Shown here: piece after piece, positions 48,829 to 60,790 of the stretch
How positions within the stretch are numbered: the stretch's first letter is position 1
How the letters are laid out: every line of letters begins with the position of its first letter
Source: Streptomyces echinoruber
Lineage (GTDB): Bacteria; Actinomycetota; Actinomycetes; Streptomycetales; Streptomycetaceae
Length of the DNA: 64,000 bases
NCBI RefSeq assembly: GCF_014651135.1
Contig: NZ_BMWH01000003.1
Coordinates: 370,723 to 434,722 of the forward strand
Direction: 5' to 3'
Notes under the pieces: generated by a model
What the model saw: the letters and a program-made list of their open reading frames with translations, nothing else
What the model was told of the DNA's origin: nothing
Databases searched by the model: none
Translations under genes and position numbers: made by a program

Positions 48829-49062
48829 ATGCACGGCCTGTGGACCAACGATCCGACGCGGAAGAGCCGCCGCCGGCGGCCCTGGCACGCGCCCGCACGC
48901 AGACGCGGCCACCACGGCAGCCATCACCACGGCAGCCATCATCACGGCGGTCACCAGCACGGCGGTCACCACCACCGCGGGAACAGCGGCCGCCGCAGGC
49001 ACACCCCCCCAGCACACCGGGACCCCCGGGACTCGGGAATGCGGACCGGGAGGGACCGGTGA
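48829..49062 (+). CDS. Histidine-rich small protein upstream of a c-di-GMP gene
   Basis: The 77-residue product has a basic N terminus (TRKSRRRRPWHAPARRRG), a central block with 15 His in about 25 residues (HHGSHHHGSHHHGG, then HQHGGHHHRGN) and a basic tail. The His block comes from 15-bp repeats. Coding in this frame is supported by third-position bias: most third bases are G/C here, whereas about half are A in the frame that would extend the downstream gene. TGA overlaps the GTG of the next gene. Metal binding (Ni, Zn, Co or Cu) is a reasonable inference; no family is recognised. Confidence 0.65.
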   Translation: MHGLWTNDPTRKSRRRRPWHAPARRRGHHGSHHHGSHHHGGHQHGGHHHRGNSGRRRHTPPAHRDPRDSGMRTGRDR

Positions 49063-52000
49063 ACACCTTCCCCACCACAGTCGCCTCGTCCGCCACGCGG
49101 GCGCCCGCGCGGACGGCCACACTCGACGAAGCCCGGCGCGCGCAGACCGCGCCGGGGACCCCACGACCCGAACCCCCCGCCCCCGGCGGCACCGGTGTGC
49201 GCCGCCGGCTCCTGCTGGCCCTGGTGTGCGCGGGGTACGCCGTCGGCGCCGCGTCCGGCTGGGGCTCGCCCGAACTGGCCCTGTTCATGGGCGACTTCGG
49301 GCTGGCCGCCGCGGCCGGCACCGCCGCGGTGTCCTGCTTCCGCTACGCGCGCAGCCGCCGGGCCCGTTTTCGAGCCGCCTGGCTGCTGTTCGCCCTCTCC
49401 TCGGCGATGGCGGCGCTCGGCAACGCGGTCTGGGGCTGGTACGAGGTCGTGCTCGGCCGGCCCGTGCCCGCCCACAGCTGCGCCGACCTGTTCTTCCTGT
49501 GCTTCGCGCCGCCCGCGATCGTGGGCCTGCTGGTGCTCGCCAAACGGCCCGCGAACAAGGCCGGCTGGGTGTGCCTGGTGCTGGACGCCTGGCTGATCGC
49601 CGGTTCCCTGCTCACGCTGGCGTGGAGCCTGGCGCTCGCCCGGGAGGCCCGCTCCGGCGGGGAGAACGTCGCCCACACCGCGCTCTCCCTGGCCTACCCG
49701 CTCCCTCGACATCGCCCTGGTGAGCATGGTGCTGGTGCTGCACTTCCGCCGCTCGGCGGTCAACCGCACCGCCGTCAACACCGCGGTCGGCGCCCTCGCC
49801 CTGACGGTGATGTGCGACGCGCTGTTCACCTCGCCGCTGCTGCACAGCACCTACCACTCGGGCCAGTTGCTCGACGCGGGCTGGTTCGCCGGCTCGCTGC
49901 TGCTGGCGTACGCCCCGTGGGCGGCACCCCGGCGCGCCGCCGAGACCGCCAGCCGCGACGGCACCGACGGGCAGGAGCACACCGCGCACGACCACCCGTT
50001 CGGGCCGCGGCGCACCGCGCCCGGCGGCCACGCCCACCCGCCGCTGCCCGACGGCGACCCCGGCCGGCACCCTGCCGCCCGGCCCCTGGCCGGCTCCCTG
50101 TCCGCGCTCACGCCGTACCTGGCCGCCGCCGTCTGCACCCTGGGCATCCTGTACAACGTCCTCAACGGCCGCAGCCTGGAACGCGTCTCGCTGATCACCG
50201 CCGGGACGGTGATGCTGACCCTGGTGGTGCGGCAGGGCATCATGCTGCTGGAGAACATCAAGCTCACCCAGGAACTGGCCGAGAAGGAGAACCACTTCCG
50301 CTCCCTGGTGCAGGACTCCAGCGACGTCATCATGATCGCCGCGCCCAACGGCGTCCTGCGCTACGTCTCCCCGGCCGCCGCCGGCGTCTACGGGCGGCCC
50401 GCGGAGGAGCTCGTCGGGACCGAACTGGCCCACCTCATCCACCCCGAGGACCTCGGCTGCGTCCTGCACGAGGTGCGCCGCTTCCTCGCCGCCGACCCCG
50501 TCGAGGAGCCCACCACCCGCATCGAATGCCGCTTCCGCTCCGGCGCCGGCGGCTGGCTCAACGTCGAGTCCACCGTCAACCGCCACCACGGCGGCCTCAT
50601 CCTCAACAGCCGGGACGTGACCGAACGCGTGCGCCTGCAGGCCCAGTTGCAGCACAACGCCGAGCACGACCCGCTCACCGACCTGCCCAACCGCACCCTG
50701 TTCACCCGGTGCGTGCAGCAGGCCCTCTCCGGCCGCCGTGCCTCCGACCGGGGCGTCGCGCTGCGCGGCACCGCCGTGCTCTTCATCGACCTCGACGGCT
50801 TCAAGGCCGTCAACGACACCATCGGCCACCAGGCCGGGGACGAACTGCTCGTCCAGGCCGCCCGCAGGCTCCAGGACGCGGTCCGGCAGGGCGACACCGC
50901 CGCCCGGCTCGGCGGCGACGAGTTCGCCGCCCTCATCGTCGGTGACGGCACCCGCGACCACGCCGCCCGGGAACGGCACATCCTGGAGCTCGCCGACCGC
51001 CTCAGGGTCACGCTGTCCCAGCCCTACCTCATCGACGGCAACGATGTCCGGGTCAACGCCTCCATCGGCGTCGCCTTCGCCGAACCCGGCCTGTCCGCCG
51101 GTGAGTTGCTGCGCAACGCCGACCTGGCCATGTACCGCGCCAAGGCGGCCGGCAAGGGCCGCGTGCAGTTGTACGCGCCGCAGATGCAGCAGGACGTCGT
51201 ACGCCGGGCGGAGCTGGCCACCCGGCTGCGCTCGGCCCTGCACCAGGGGCAGTTCACGCTGCTGCACCAGCCCGTGGTGCGCCTCGCCGACGGCCGGATC
51301 ACCTCGGTCGCGGCGCAGGCCCGCTGGCGCTCCTCGCAGGGCGTGCTGTTCACGCCCGCCGAGTTCCTGCGGGTGGCCGAGGACGGCGACCGGACCGCGG
51401 AGCTCGGCCGGTGGCTGCTCAAGGAGGCCGTCGAGCAGGCCGCCGAGCGCACCGCGACCGGCCTGGCCGTGCCCGTGGTGGTGCGTCTGAGCGCCCGGCG
51501 CCTGCTGGACCGCGCGACGCCGCCGGACTCCGTCGAGGCCCTGCTGGCCCGGCACGGGCTGCCGTCCGGGGCGCTGGTGATCGAGCTGTCCGACATCGGC
51601 CCGAAGGTGTCCCTGGACGAGCTGGAGCGCCGCCTGTGCGCCCTGCGCCGCCTGGGCGTGCGCATCGCGCTGGACGGCTTCGGCGGCGACTGCGCCGCCG
51701 TCACCGCGCTGCGCCGGCTGCCGCTGGACGTCCTCAAGCTCGACCGCGGCCTGGTCGAGGGCGTGGTGGAGTCCGCGCGCCTGTACAAGATCACCAGCGG
51801 GCTGCTGCGCATCGCCGGCGACCTGGGCCTGCAGTCCGTGGCCGAGGGCGTGGACCTGCCCGAGCAGGTCGTCGCGCTGCGCGAGATGGGCTGCACCCAC
51901 GGCACGGGCATGGCGTTCTCCGGTCCCCTGGACGAGTACCGGCTGCGCCGGGCGCTGGCCGCCGGCCACTACCCGGTGCCGCGCGAGCCGGCCGAGCCGG

Positions 52001-52233
52001 CCTTCGCGGGCGGCGGAGCGCCGGCCTTCGGCGGCGGCCTGCCCGCCGTGCTCGGCGGCGGCGCCGGCGCGGCCCTGGGCGGCGGCACGCCCGTCCTCGG
52101 GGGCGGCACCCCCGTGCTCGGGGGCGGCGCGCCCGTCCTGGGCGGCAGCACGCCCCTGGCGGGGGGCGCGTCCGTCCTGGGAGGCGGCACGGCCTTTCGC
52201 CCACATGATGAGACTCCCGTCCCACCCACTTGA
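49059..52233 (+). pseudogene. PAS-GGDEF-EAL cyclic-di-GMP protein gene with a frameshift (CdgF-like)
   Basis: The start GTG overlaps the His-rich stop and follows GGGAGG. The first part encodes a membrane region (LLLALVCAGYAVGAAS, WLLFALSSAMAALG, VCLVLDAWLIAGSLLTLAW) and reads to AYPL; then an extra C in the C-run at 49703-49705 moves the frame, and the protein continues LDIALVSMVLVLHFRRSA, more helices, a PAS domain (SLVQDSSDVIMIAAPNGVLRYVS), GGDEF ([11 protein letters not shown]) and an EAL domain. The EAL motif is AQA (VAAQARWRSS) and DDFGTGYSS is LDGFGGDCAA, so phosphodiesterase activity is unlikely while cyclase activity is possible. A GGGTPVL-repeat tail ends it. The frameshift could be a sequence error. 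Confidence 0.8.
52012..52190 (+). repeat. 21-bp repeats encoding a Gly-rich C-terminal tail
   Basis: Units near GGCGGCACGCCCGTCCTCGG recur about six times and encode GGGTPVL/GGGAPVL/GGSTPLA. All spacings keep frame. Confidence 0.8.
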
Positions 52234-52242
52234 CAGTGGGTG
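52223..52242 (+). terminator. Hairpin over the end of the c-di-GMP gene
   Basis: Perfect 8-bp arms CACCCACT/AGTGGGTG flank TGAC; the gene's stop codon is in the loop. It also contains TTGACA (52230-52235), a perfect -35 hexamer for the ilv leader, although no convincing -10 follows. Confidence 0.5.
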
Positions 52243-52266
52243 CGTGCCGGGGGGAGGGTCTGTGCC

Positions 52267-52308
52267 ATGCGCACCCGAATTCTCGTACTTGGACAGCGCG
52301 TCGGCTGA
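52267..52308 (+). CDS. ilvL: ilv operon leader peptide
   Basis: A 13-residue peptide, MRTRILVLGQRVG, is preceded by GGAGGG. Its Ile-Leu-Val-Leu run, encoded with codons rare in this genome (ATT, CTC, GTA, CTT), is what a branched-chain amino acid attenuator needs: when charged Ile, Leu or Val tRNA is short, ribosomes stall here and the downstream terminator does not form. Such leaders upstream of ilvB have been proposed for Streptomyces before. The intrinsic terminator follows 55 bases later. Confidence 0.85.
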   Translation: MRTRILVLGQRVG

Positions 52309-52396
52309 GCTGGGACCCACCGGAGGATGATCCGGACCACCCAGCGACCTCGTCGGCGCGCTCCCCTCGCTTGCCCTGTGGCACGAGGGGTTTTTT
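52309..52396 (+). promoter_or_regulatory. ilv attenuator with intrinsic terminator
   Basis: After the leader stop there is a pairing region (GCTGGG with CCCAGC; CCGGA-TCCGG inside it), then the terminator: arms CCCCTCG (52363-52369) and CGAGGGG (52384-52390), extended by TGCC/GGCA, and six T. This is the only clear T-run terminator in the window, as expected for attenuation before ilvB. Confidence 0.85.
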
Positions 52397-52467
52397 GTTG
52401 CACGGGCACCTGTCGAACCGCAGTCCACCCCGCGGGACCATCCCGCGGGCCCATCCCACGACACTCG

Positions 52468-52503
52468 CTACAACCTCAGCATCGAGACAACCTCAGCATC
52501 GAG
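52468..52503 (+). repeat. 17-bp direct repeat before ilvB
   Basis: ACAACCTCAGCATCGAG occurs twice in tandem immediately before the ilvB ribosome binding site (GAGAAGAG). It may be slippage or a regulator site. Confidence 0.7.
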
Positions 52504-52515
52504 AAGAGAATGCCG

Positions 52516-56065
<3,550 letters not shown>

Positions 56066-56077
56066 GCCTCATCCCGA

Positions 56078-56105
56078 GGGGCCGGAGCAGCGCTGCTCCG
56101 GCCCC
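56078..56105. terminator. Palindromic terminator after ilvC
   Basis: A perfect 28-bp palindrome (half GGGGCCGGAGCAGC) without a loop begins 12 bp after the ilvC stop. It would fold into a very stable hairpin. Confidence 0.8.
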
Positions 56106-56150
56106 TGCCGCGCACCGTGGGCGATGCCCCGGCCAGGTGTTGTCCAACCC

Positions 56151-56339
56151 GTAGTGTCACGGACGGGTGATCCTTCCGGAGCGGAGCGGTACGACGACCG
56201 ATACGCCACTACACTGCTGCACCAATACGCGTTCAGGCCCACAGCGTCGTGCGTCTTCCACGCGGCTTGTCTCCCCACCTCCTCCCGCCTGCGGCCGTCG
56301 GGACGGCCGTCCGCATGCATAGGACCTGCGAGGACTCAC
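56151..56339 (+). promoter_or_regulatory. serA promoter/leader region
   Basis: TACACT at 56210-56215 is a plausible -10. GTAGTG (56151) pairs with CACTAC (56208), flanking the region upstream. The 5' untranslated part of about 120 bases contains GCGGCCGTC/GACGGCCGT hairpin sequence but no T-box or other riboswitch signature I recognise. Confidence 0.4.
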
Positions 56340-57929
56340 GTGAGCTCGAAACCTGTCGTACTCATCGCTGAAGAGCTGTCGCCCGCGACCGTCGACGCAC
56401 TGGGCCCGGACTTCGAGATCCGGCACTGCAACGGCGCCGACCGAGCCGAACTCCTGCCCGCCATCGCCGACGTGGACGCCATCCTGATCCGCTCGGCCAC
56501 CAAGGTGGACGCCGAGGCGATCGCCGCGGCCCGCAGGCTGAAGGTCGTCGCACGGGCCGGCGTCGGCCTGGACAACGTCGACGTCTCCGCCGCCACCAAG
56601 GCCGGCGTGATGGTCGTCAACGCCCCCACCTCCAACATCGTCACCGCCGCCGAGCTGGCCTGCGGCCTGATCCTGGCCACCGCGCGCAACATCCCGCAGG
56701 CCAACGCCGCGCTGAAAAAAGGCGAGTGGAAGCGCAGCAAGTACACCGGCGTCGAGCTCGCCGAGAAGACCCTCGGCGTCGTCGGCCTCGGCCGCATCGG
56801 CGCGCTGGTCGCGCAGCGCATGTCCGCGTTCGGCATGAAGATCGTCGCCTACGACCCCTACGTGCAGCCGCCGCGGGCCGCGCAGATGGGCGTGAAGATG
56901 CTGACGCTGGACGAGCTGCTGGAGGTCTCCGACTTCATCACCGTCCACCTGCCCAAGACGCCCGAGACGCTGGGCCTGATCGGCCACGAGGCGCTGCGCA
57001 AGGTCAAGCCGAACGTGCGGATCATCAACGCCGCGCGCGGCGGCATCGTCGACGAGGAGGCGCTGTACTCGGCGCTGAAGGAGGGCCGCGTCGCCGGCGC
57101 CGGCCTCGACGTGTTCGCCAAGGAGCCGTGCACCGACTCCCCGCTGTTCGAGTTCGACCAGGTCGTGTGCACCCCGCACCTGGGCGCGTCCACCGACGAG
57201 GCGCAGGAGAAGGCGGGCATCGCCGTCGCCCGCTCCGTCCGCCTCGCCCTCGCCGGCGAGCTGGTCCCGGACGCGGTCAACGTCCAGGGCGGGGTCATCG
57301 CCGAGGACGTCAAGCCCGGGCTGCCGCTCGCCGAGAAGCTCGGCCGCATCTTCACCGCCCTGGCGGGCGAGGTCGCGGTGCGGCTGGATGTCGAGGTGTA
57401 CGGCGAGATCACCCAGCACGACGTCAAGGTGCTCGAACTCTCCGCCGTCAAGGGCGTGTTCGAGGACGTCGTCGACGAGACGGTGTCGTACGTCAACGCC
57501 CCGCTGTTCGCCCAGGAGCGCGGTGTCGAGGTGCGGCTGACGACCAGCTCGGAGGCGACCGAGCACCGCAACGTCGTCACCGTGCGCGGCACCCTCGCGG
57601 GCGGCGAGGAGGTGTCGGTCGCCGGCACGCTCACCGGACCCAAGCACGTGCAGAAGATCGTCGCGATCGACGACTACGACGTGGACCTGGCGCTCGCCGA
57701 CCACATGGTCGTCCTGCGCTACGAGGACCGTCCGGGCGTCGTCGGCACCGTCGGCCGCATCCTCGGCGAAGCCGGCATCAACATCGCCGGCATGCAGGTC
57801 TCCCGCCGGGCCGCGGGCGGCGAGGCGCTCGCCGTCCTCACCGTGGACGACACGGTGCCCGCCGGGGTGCTGAACGAGCTCGCCACGGAGATCGGTGCCA
57901 CCTCCGCCCGGTCGGTGAACCTGGCCTGA
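56340..57929 (+). CDS. serA: D-3-phosphoglycerate dehydrogenase
   Basis: The 529-residue enzyme starts serine biosynthesis. It has the NAD site LGVVGLGRIGALVAQRM, catalytic Arg in NAARGGIVDEEAL, Glu in VFAKEP and His in TPHLGAST, then the allosteric-substrate (intervening) domain of the long type and a C-terminal ACT domain (VLRYEDRPGVVGTVGRILGEAGINIAGMQVSR) for serine feedback. Length equals that of long actinobacterial SerA. GTG follows GCGAGGAC. Confidence 0.97.
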   Translation: MSSKPVVLIAEELSPATVDALGPDFEIRHCNGADRAELLPAIADVDAILIRSATKVDAEAIAAARRLKVVARAGVGLDNVDVSAATKAGVMVVNAPTSNIVTAAELACGLILATARNIPQANAALKKGEWKRSKYTGVELAEKTLGVVGLGRIGALVAQRMSAFGMKIVAYDPYVQPPRAAQMGVKMLTLDELLEVSDFITVHLPKTPETLGLIGHEALRKVKPNVRIINAARGGIVDEEALYSALKEGRVAGAGLDVFAKEPCTDSPLFEFDQVVCTPHLGASTDEAQEKAGIAVARSVRLALAGELVPDAVNVQGGVIAEDVKPGLPLAEKLGRIFTALAGEVAVRLDVEVYGEITQHDVKVLELSAVKGVFEDVVDETVSYVNAPLFAQERGVEVRLTTSSEATEHRNVVTVRGTLAGGEEVSVAGTLTGPKHVQKIVAIDDYDVDLALADHMVVLRYEDRPGVVGTVGRILGEAGINIAGMQVSRRAAGGEALAVLTVDDTVPAGVLNELATEIGATSARSVNLA

Positions 57930-57946
57930 GGCCTTCGGCAACGCCA

Positions 57947-57984
57947 ACGCCGTACGGGCCGACCGGTGTCGGCCCGTACGGCGT
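57947..57984. terminator. Bidirectional terminator between serA and the MFS gene
   Basis: A perfect 17-bp stem (arm ACGCCGTACGGGCCGAC) with loop CGGT lies between the convergent genes and can serve both strands. Confidence 0.9.
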
Positions 57985-57995
57985 TCTTGCATGCC

Positions 57996-59531
57996 CTACT
58001 TCTTCCCGGCCTCGATCCTCCGCAGCGTGGCCGCCGCCCCCACCGCGGCGAGCGCCAGCAGCACCGCCCCGGCGACCGCCGCGCCGTGCATCCCGCGGGT
58101 GAACGCCTCCCGGGCCGCGGCGAGCAGGCTTTCACCGGTGCGGCCGGGCAGCCGGGTGGCCGCGGCGAGCGCGCCGCCCAGGGTCTGGCGGGCCGCGGCG
58201 GGGGCCGTGGAGGGCATCTCGTGGCGGTAGACCGCCGTACCGATGGAGCCCAGCACCGCCATGCCGAGCGCGCCGCCGAACTCGGTGCCGGTCTCCAGGA
58301 GGGAGGAGGCCGTGCCCGCCCGCTCCGGCGGGGCGCTGCCCATGGCCAGGTCGGTCAGCTGGGACATCACCGCCACTATTCCGCAGGCGAGGACACCGGC
58401 CGCGGCCAGGGTGAGCCACAGCGAGTCGGTGCCGGTGAGGGCGAGGAGCGCGTAGCCGGCCGCCGCGACGGCGAAGCCGCCGGCGACGACGTGCGCGCGG
58501 TGGACGCCCCGCTGGACCAGCCGGGTGGTCACCGGCGCGGCCACCCCGATGAACACCGACGGCAGCAGGCTCCACAGCGCGGCCGCCAGCGGGCTCTTGC
58601 CCAGGACCGACTGCAGGTACTGGGTGGTGAAGACGGCCGAGCCCATCATGCCGAACGCGGAGAGCAGGGTCAGGACCAGCGACGGCGGGAAGCCGTGGGC
58701 GCGGAAAAGCGCCGGCGGGATCAGCGGGGAGGCGGCGGTGCGCTGCCGGCGCACGAACAGGGCCGCGCAGAGCAGGCCGAGCGCGAGGGAGACGACGTAC
58801 TGCGGCCGCCATCCCTCGGAGGGGATCTCCTTCAGGCCGTAGACCACGGGGAGCACGGCGGCCAGCGACAGCGGGACGCTCGGCCAGTCGAAGCGGCCGG
58901 GCTCGGGGTTCTTCGACTCCGGGAGCAGCACCGGGCCCAGGAGCAGCAGCAGCGCCATCGCGGGCAGGTTGACGAGGAAGACCGAGCCCCACCAGAAGTG
59001 CTCGACCAGGACGCCGCTCAGCACCGAGCCCAGGGCGATGCCGCCGGTCATCACGCCGGACCACAGGCCGATCGCCTTCGCCCGCTCGGCGGGGTCGGTG
59101 AACATCGTGCGCAGCAGGGCCATCGTGGACGGCATCAGGGTGGCGCCGCCGACGCCGAGGACCGCGCGGGCCGCGATCAGCGTCTCCGCGCTGCCGGCGT
59201 AGGCCGCGAGCGCCGAGGTGCCGCCGAAGGCCGCGGCTCCCAGGAGGAGGAGCCTGCGGCGGCCGATGCGGTCGCCGACGGCGCCCATCGTCATCAGCAG
59301 GCCGGCCAGGACGAAGCCGTAGACGTCGAGGATCCACAGCTGCTGGGTGCCGCTCGGCCGCAGGTCCGCGCCGATCGCCGGGAGGGCGAAGTACAGCACC
59401 GACACGTCCATCGAGACCAGCAGCAGCGGAAGCATCAGCACGCCGAGCGCGGTCCATTCGCGGCGGCCGGCGCGGGCGGGGGCGCTCCGGGCGCCCGGCG
59501 GGGTGGTGGTCGTGCTCGTCGGGTTCGTCAT
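57996..59531 (-). CDS. MFS drug exporter (DHA2/QacA-like, 14 helices)
   Basis: The 511-residue transporter has motif A as GAVGDRIGRRRLLLLGA, motif C-like GGIALGSVLSGVLVEHFWWGSVFLVNLP, and 14 predicted helices as in QacA/EmrB proteins. It exports a hydrophobic or cationic compound using the proton gradient; substrate unknown. A TetR regulator diverges from it with a good operator between them. Confidence 0.9.
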   Translation of the reverse strand: MTNPTSTTTTPPGARSAPARAGRREWTALGVLMLPLLLVSMDVSVLYFALPAIGADLRPSGTQQLWILDVYGFVLAGLLMTMGAVGDRIGRRRLLLLGAAAFGGTSALAAYAGSAETLIAARAVLGVGGATLMPSTMALLRTMFTDPAERAKAIGLWSGVMTGGIALGSVLSGVLVEHFWWGSVFLVNLPAMALLLLLGPVLLPESKNPEPGRFDWPSVPLSLAAVLPVVYGLKEIPSEGWRPQYVVSLALGLLCAALFVRRQRTAASPLIPPALFRAHGFPPSLVLTLLSAFGMMGSAVFTTQYLQSVLGKSPLAAALWSLLPSVFIGVAAPVTTRLVQRGVHRAHVVAGGFAVAAAGYALLALTGTDSLWLTLAAAGVLACGIVAVMSQLTDLAMGSAPPERAGTASSLLETGTEFGGALGMAVLGSIGTAVYRHEMPSTAPAAARQTLGGALAAATRLPGRTGESLLAAAREAFTRGMHGAAVAGAVLLALAAVGAAATLRRIEAGKK

Positions 59532-59549
59532 GCCGGGAACTGTACGGGC

Positions 59550-59584
59550 GTTTTAAACGGCTGTCTAGTACGGCCGTATAAAAC
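59550..59584. promoter_or_regulatory. Probable TetR operator between MFS and tetR genes
   Basis: GTTTTAAACGGC and GCCGTATAAAAC form an inverted repeat (11 of 12 pairs) with an 11-bp spacer. It is AT-rich in this GC-rich DNA and overlaps the likely promoters of both divergent genes. Confidence 0.75.
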
Positions 59585-59585
59585 T

Positions 59586-59640
59586 GCTGTCTGGGTCGCT
59601 TGTCTGGGTCACTTGTCTGGGACGTATGTCTGAAACGGGC
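59586..59640 (+). repeat. 13-bp direct repeats before the tetR gene
   Basis: CTTGTCTGGGTCA-like units (CTGTCTGGGTCG, CTTGTCTGGGTCA, CTTGTCTGGGACG, TATGTCTGAAACG) occur four times head to tail between the operator and the ATG. Confidence 0.8.
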
Positions 59641-59652
59641 TAGGGTGGGCCC

Positions 59653-60267
59653 ATGGGACACCGCGAGGATCTGCTGGAGGGCGCCAAGCGCTGCCTGCTC
59701 GCCAAGGGCTTCCTGCGCACCACGGCGCGCGACATCGTCAAGGAATCGGGCACCAACCTGGCGTCGATCGGCTACCACTACGGCTCGAAGGACGCGCTGC
59801 TGGCGGCGGCGTACGTCTCCCTGATCGAGGAGATGGGGGACCGGTTCGACCCGGGCCGGGGCGCGGGCGGCGCGACGACGGCGCCGCCGGGGTCGCTGGA
59901 GCGGTTCCGGGAAGTGTGGGACAACATCATCCGCGCGCTGCCGGAGTCCCGCGCGATCTGGCTGCTCAGCTTCGAACTGATCCTCCAGGGCGACCGGGTC
60001 CCGGAGCTGCGCAAGCTGCTGGTCGAGGCCCAGGAACAGGGCCGCTCCGGCATCGTGCCGCTCTTCACCGGCATCCCCGAGGACGAGCTCGACGCGGAGA
60101 CCGTCGACACCGAGGGCCGCTTCTACCAGACCCTGCTGCAGGGCCTCATGGTCCAGTGGCTCTTCGACCCCGGCTCCGCCACGGACGCCGACCGGCTGAC
60201 GGAGGGACTGCGCCGGGTGATCGGCCGGGTGATCGCGGGGACGGGCGGCGATGACCGGACGGGATGA
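59653..60267 (+). CDS. TetR-family regulator of the divergent exporter
   Basis: The 204-residue protein has an N-terminal HTH (REDLLEGAKRCLLAKGFLRTTARDIVKESGTNLASIGYHYGSKDALLAAAY) and a variable ligand-binding C-terminal half. The divergent MFS exporter gene and the inverted repeat between them indicate a repressor released by the exported compound. The ATG lies close behind GGTGGGCCC. It overlaps the nucleotidyltransferase gene by 17 bp. Confidence 0.9.
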   Translation: MGHREDLLEGAKRCLLAKGFLRTTARDIVKESGTNLASIGYHYGSKDALLAAAYVSLIEEMGDRFDPGRGAGGATTAPPGSLERFREVWDNIIRALPESRAIWLLSFELILQGDRVPELRKLLVEAQEQGRSGIVPLFTGIPEDELDAETVDTEGRFYQTLLQGLMVQWLFDPGSATDADRLTEGLRRVIGRVIAGTGGDDRTG

Positions 60268-60691
60268 GACCCGGCCCGGCCGGCCCGCCGAACGCGCCCG
60301 CGTCGTCGACCGCGTCACCCGTGCCGCCGCCGCCCGCCCGGACGTGATCGGCCTCCTCCTGGCCGGCTCCACGGCCCGCGGCACCGCCCGCCCCGACTCC
60401 GACGTCGACCTCGTCCTGCTCACCACCGACCCGGCCCGCTACGCCGACGGCGCCTGGACGGACGCCCTCGGCCTGGGCACCCGGCTGCGCACCCGCTCCT
60501 GGGGCGCCGTCACCGAATGGCGCTACGCCACCGCCTCCGGCCTCGAAGTCGAGATCGACGTCGGCTCCCCGGACTGGGCCCGCACCGACCCCGTCGACCC
60601 CGGCACCCGGCGGGTCGTCACCGACGGCGCCCGGCCGCTGCACGACCCGCGGGGCCTGCTGGCCGCGCTGCTGCGCGCCTGTACGCCGTAG
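60251..60691 (+). CDS. MNT-type nucleotidyltransferase domain protein
   Basis: The 146-residue protein has the nucleotidyltransferase core LLAGSTARGTARPDSDVDLVLLT, with the GS and DxD metal-binding residues, and the third acidic residue in LEVEIDVGSPDWA. Small members include MNT antitoxins and aminoglycoside nucleotidyltransferases; there is no HEPN toxin gene next to it, so a toxin-antitoxin role is unsupported. Its start lies inside the tetR gene, implying coupling. Confidence 0.8.
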   Translation: MTGRDETRPGRPAERARVVDRVTRAAAARPDVIGLLLAGSTARGTARPDSDVDLVLLTTDPARYADGAWTDALGLGTRLRTRSWGAVTEWRYATASGLEVEIDVGSPDWARTDPVDPGTRRVVTDGARPLHDPRGLLAALLRACTP

Positions 60692-60790
60692 CCGACCGCG
60701 CTGCTGTACGCCTGCACGCCGTAGCGGCCCGGGGCCTGTGCGCCGTAAACGGCCCGGGGCCTGCACGTCGTAGCCGGCGGGCCCGGGGCC
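60665..60790 (+). repeat. Tandem repeats spanning the nucleotidyltransferase stop
   Basis: GCCTGTACGCCGTAG, containing the stop, recurs as GCCTGCACGCCGTAG, GCCTGTGCGCCGTAA and GCCTGCACGTCGTAG. The larger unit of the first two is about 33 bp (GCGCTGCTG...). Confidence 0.85.

Noticed and set aside
48829..49020. Insertion sequence or other mobile element near the c-di-GMP genes
   Set aside because: No transposase frame, no long terminal inverted repeats and no base-composition change; only short internal repeats.
48723..49058. Start of the second c-di-GMP gene at 48723, giving a ~110-residue Pro/Arg/Ser-rich extension
   Set aside because: About half of the third positions in this frame are A through the repeat region, unlike coding DNA here, and the overlapping His-rich frame has proper third-position bias. 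The GTG at 49059 has a good ribosome binding site.
56106..56339. T-box or other riboswitch upstream of serA
   Set aside because: I find no T-box sequence (TGGNACCGCG), no specifier structure and no terminator with a T-run; the region looks like an ordinary promoter and leader.
60251..60691. MNT/HEPN toxin-antitoxin system
   Set aside because: Only the nucleotidyltransferase-like gene is present; neighbours are a TetR and a PucR regulator with no HEPN-like frame.
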